This document shows positions 7,432-8,836 of a stretch of 8,836 nucleotides of DNA, one piece after another. How positions within the stretch are numbered: the stretch's first letter is position 1; each line of letters begins with the position of its first letter. The DNA comes from Lachnospiraceae bacterium (GTDB lineage: Bacteria; Bacillota; Clostridia; Lachnospirales; Lachnospiraceae): contig CAAGKF010000113.1 of NCBI GenBank assembly GCA_900770345.1, positions 1-8,836 of the forward strand, read 5' to 3'. The position numbers and the translations under genes were made by a program. Under the pieces are notes generated by a model that ran no database searches, had not been told where the DNA came from, and saw only the letters and a program-made list of their open reading frames with translations.

Positions 7432-8535
7432 TTAAATTGTAATCAGATTATATTCCTTATTTCCCAGTCCCAGCTTTACTGCATGGTCAATGCAGGACTT
7501 CCAGTTGGTATCAGGATGGGTATCGGTAAAATGGTCATGGTGGCAGTGCTCCTGCTCTGCCAGGAAGCTGCCGGCCAGAACGGGCTGGCGGTTTACCGCA
7601 TCCGCACAGGCCATATCCAGCGCGACCGGGTCAAAGGACGCGAACATCCCCACGTTGGGAACGATGGGCGCGTCATTCTCCGCGTGACAGTCGCAGTTAG
7701 GCGATACATCCACCACCAGACTTACATGGAAGCTTGGGCGGTCCTTCAGGATCGCCAGACTGTACTCGGCAATCTTCTTATTCAGAATATCATTGGCCTC
7801 ATCACAGAGAGTATCCACCGCGTCTACCGGACAGGCTCCGATACAGCGTCCGCAGCCCACACATTTTCCTGTGTCAATGGACGCTTTGCGGTTTTCAATG
7901 GAAATGGCGCCGTGAGCACAGTTTTTGCGGCAGGAGCCGCAGCCCACACATTGATCCTGATGCACGAAAGGCTTACCGGCATTGTGCATCTCCATCTTTC
8001 CGGCCCGGGAGCCGCCGCCCATACCGATATTTTTCAGAGCGCCTCCGAAGCCGGTGGCCTCGTGACCCTTAAAATGAGTCAGGGAAATAATAATGTCCGC
8101 ATCCATCAGAGCACGGCCGATCTTTGCTTCCTTTACATATTCCCCGTCTATGGGAACAAGCGCCTCGTCTGTCCCCTTCAGACCGTCAGCAATGATGACG
8201 TGACAGCCGGTAGCAAAGGGATTATATCCGTTCTCATAAGCCGCATCCAGATGATCCAGTGCGTTTTTTCTGCGGCCTACGTAAAGAGTATTGCAGTCCG
8301 TCAGGAATGCCTTTCCTCCCTGAGACCTGATCAAATCTACCAGAACTCTGGAATAGTTGGGGCGAAGGTAAGCCAGATTGCCCGGCTCTCCGAAATGGAT
8401 CTTGATCGCTGTATATTTATTCTTAAAATCAATATCCAACATACCGGCCTTCTTCACCAGCCGTTCCAGCTTCTGAAGGAGATTTTCTGTTAAAGTAGTT
8501 CTCATATTTGTGTAATATACATTTGAAACTGCCAT
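7432..8535 (-). CDS. DUF362 protein with two 4Fe-4S ferredoxin clusters
   Basis: This 367-residue protein has no signal peptide and should be cytoplasmic. The N-terminal part (about 40-190) carries DUF362 features such as IKIHFGEPGN (44-53), SLTHFKGHEATGFGGALKN (151-169) and a following Gly-rich GMGGGSR. A ferredoxin insert then holds two complete 4Fe-4S motifs: C196, C199, C202, C206, and C225, C228, C231, C235 followed by Pro. After it come SPNCDCH (278-284) and FDPVALDMA (301-309), which I recall as usual for this family. Near the C-terminus lies a His-rich HCHHDH (330-335). The biochemical function of the family is not firmly known; electron transfer or metal handling is plausible. It is the first gene of the operon with metY and cls. 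AAGGAGG with a 5-nt spacer precedes the start, and a strong promoter lies just upstream. Confidence 0.93.
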   Translation of the reverse strand: MAVSNVYYTNMRTTLTENLLQKLERLVKKAGMLDIDFKNKYTAIKIHFGEPGNLAYLRPNYSRVLVDLIRSQGGKAFLTDCNTLYVGRRKNALDHLDAAYENGYNPFATGCHVIIADGLKGTDEALVPIDGEYVKEAKIGRALMDADIIISLTHFKGHEATGFGGALKNIGMGGGSRAGKMEMHNAGKPFVHQDQCVGCGSCRKNCAHGAISIENRKASIDTGKCVGCGRCIGACPVDAVDTLCDEANDILNKKIAEYSLAILKDRPSFHVSLVVDVSPNCDCHAENDAPIVPNVGMFASFDPVALDMACADAVNRQPVLAGSFLAEQEHCHHDHFTDTHPDTNWKSCIDHAVKLGLGNKEYNLITI

Positions 8536-8567
8536 GATGTCCTCCTTAAAAACTGTTCATGAGGTTC

Positions 8568-8596
8568 ATTATACTTCAAAACAGTCCTGTTTTCAA
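8568..8596 (-). promoter_or_regulatory. Strong sigma-A-type promoter for the DUF362-metY-cls operon
   Basis: On the minus strand TTGAAA (8591-8596) is followed after exactly 17 nt by a perfect TATAAT (8568-8573). Transcription should start near 8560, giving a leader of about 25 nt before the DUF362 start codon and leaving no room for a riboswitch. Confidence 0.8.
8578..8593. promoter_or_regulatory. Palindrome in the operon promoter, candidate operator
   Basis: Perfect 7-bp arms AAAACAG (8578-8584) and CTGTTTT (8587-8593) are separated by 2 nt. One mismatch further out, TT and AA extend the symmetry to 8575-8596. It fills the spacer and overlaps the -35 box, the usual place for a repressor site. 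The binding protein is not known, and chance symmetry cannot be excluded. Confidence 0.45.
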
Positions 8597-8617
8597 GGAA
8601 GTTACACTTAATAGCGT

Positions 8618-8646
8618 ATTATAACAGTCTCGCCTGCTTTTGTCTC
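8618..8646 (-). promoter_or_regulatory. Possible second, upstream promoter
   Basis: GAGACA (8641-8646; four of six bases match TTGACA) lies 17 nt before a perfect TATAAT (8618-8623) on the minus strand, 50 bp upstream of the main promoter. Transcripts from here would cross the palindrome at 8578-8593. Confidence 0.4.
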
Positions 8647-8689
8647 CATGCCCGGGTGTTTGACAGTTTGATAATGAAAAAAGTACTCT

Positions 8690-8716
8690 TAGGCCTTGTA
8701 AAGCCTATATTTTTTT
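8690..8716 (+). terminator. Possible terminator upstream of the transposase
   Basis: TAGG then CTT (8690-8697, with a bulged C at 8694) can pair with AAG then CCTA (8701-8707) around a GTA loop. A seven-T run (8710-8716) follows on the plus strand. Such hairpins near element ends can block outside transcription from reaching the transposase. The stem is short, so this is tentative. Confidence 0.4.
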
Positions 8717-8762
8717 GTCAAAATTTTTGTTTTATTCTATAGCAATTTTTAGCAATTTGTGG

Positions 8763-8781
8763 TATAATGGATTCAGGGAGG
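8763..8781 (+). promoter_or_regulatory. -10 box and ribosome binding site of the transposase gene
   Basis: A perfect TATAAT (8763-8768) lies upstream of AGGGAGG (8775-8781), which is 7 nt before the ATG at 8789. The -35 position (TAGCAA, 8740-8745, 17-nt spacer) matches only three consensus bases. The leader would be very short. AGCAATTT is repeated at 8741-8748 and 8751-8758 just upstream. Confidence 0.55.
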
Positions 8782-8788
8782 ATTTGCC

Positions 8789-8836
8789 ATGAAAGTGACT
8801 ACTACAAAATCTAAAAATTCCGAATCTTTTTATATC
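8789..8836 (+). CDS. Transposase, first 16 codons, IS1634-like (runs off right edge)
   Basis: The frame reads MKVTTTKSKNSESFYI to the window edge. Beginning M-K-(L/V)-T-T-(S/T)-K-S-K-N-S-E-S-F-Y-I is what I recognise as the N-terminus of IS1634-family (IS4-like, DDE) transposases common in Clostridia. The strong AGGGAGG site 7 nt upstream and the TATAAT box support a real start. Only 16 residues are visible, so family assignment rests on this short motif, no catalytic residue can be seen, and intactness is unknown. It is divergent from the DUF362 operon. Confidence 0.65.
   Translation, partial: MKVTTTKSKNSESFYI

Larger units (their letters stand above)
8657..8836 (+). mobile_element. Left end of an insertion sequence, probably IS1634-like (boundary approximate)
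   Basis: A clear AT-rich stretch begins just after CCCGGG (8651-8656) and leads into a transposase start at 8789. The terminal inverted repeat and target duplication cannot be fixed without the other end, so the left coordinate is only where base composition changes. The true end could lie some tens of bases either way. Confidence 0.4.

Noticed and set aside
7309..8493. Long plus-strand open frame opposite the DUF362 gene and the start of metY
   Set aside because: Its product has no recognisable domain, it runs antisense through a gene with intact ferredoxin motifs, and I see no good ribosome binding site before it.
8660..8689. TTGACA (8660-8665) and TACTCT (8684-8689) as a plus-strand promoter
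   Set aside because: The spacer is 18 nt, the -10 is weak, and it would run straight into the hairpin at 8690-8707. A better TATAAT lies next to the transposase start.
8659..8722. TTTGACA (8659-8665) and TGTCAAA (8716-8722) as an inverted repeat marking the element end
   Set aside because: Only 7 bp, both copies on the same side of the transposase, so it cannot be the terminal repeat pair.

Overview
The window looks like a chromosomal segment from a Gram-positive anaerobe of the Clostridia, most likely a Lachnospiraceae relative. The basis is clear AGGAGG-type ribosome binding sites, sigma-A-type promoters, an S-layer-homology (SLH) envelope protein, a two-cluster ferredoxin-like DUF362 protein, and a MacAB-like exporter split into separate ATPase and permease genes. 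This placement is inferred from gene families; no marker gene is present. Base composition is balanced across most of the window and becomes clearly AT-rich after about 8657. All genes but the last lie on the minus strand, so the layout reads from right to left.

Right edge (8536-8836): an AT-rich stretch ends in the first 16 codons of a plus-strand transposase that resembles the IS1634 family, so an insertion element enters the window here. Facing it is a strong minus-strand promoter, TTGAAA-17 nt-TATAAT, with a palindrome in its spacer. A weaker TATAAT promoter lies about 50 bp further upstream.

Operon A (about 8568 down to 4426): this promoter reads a DUF362/4Fe-4S protein, then an O-acetylhomoserine sulfhydrylase (metY, 23 bp later), then a cardiolipin synthase (cls, 63 bp later). 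A good rho-independent terminator follows cls at 4426-4464. I see no terminator inside the operon. The set joins a probable iron-sulfur redox or maturation protein to homocysteine synthesis from sulfide and to membrane phospholipid synthesis; the functional link is not obvious.

Operon B (about 4277 down past the left edge): an exported SLH protein, a membrane-fusion adaptor, an ABC ATPase of the MacB/LolD type, and the start of a MacB/FtsX-type permease whose C-terminal part lies outside the window. Gaps are 50 bp and 31 bp, and the last two genes overlap. This is a monoderm MacAB-like exporter comparable in layout to Bacillus subtilis YknWXYZ, but with a cell-wall-anchored SLH protein as the fourth member. 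The adaptor appears to be an internal tandem duplication of the lipoyl/hairpin/beta-barrel unit and ends in a Met-Pro-Gly then Gly-Asn-Arg tail. The substrate cannot be told from the sequence. The SLH protein plus double adaptor is the most interesting part of the window.
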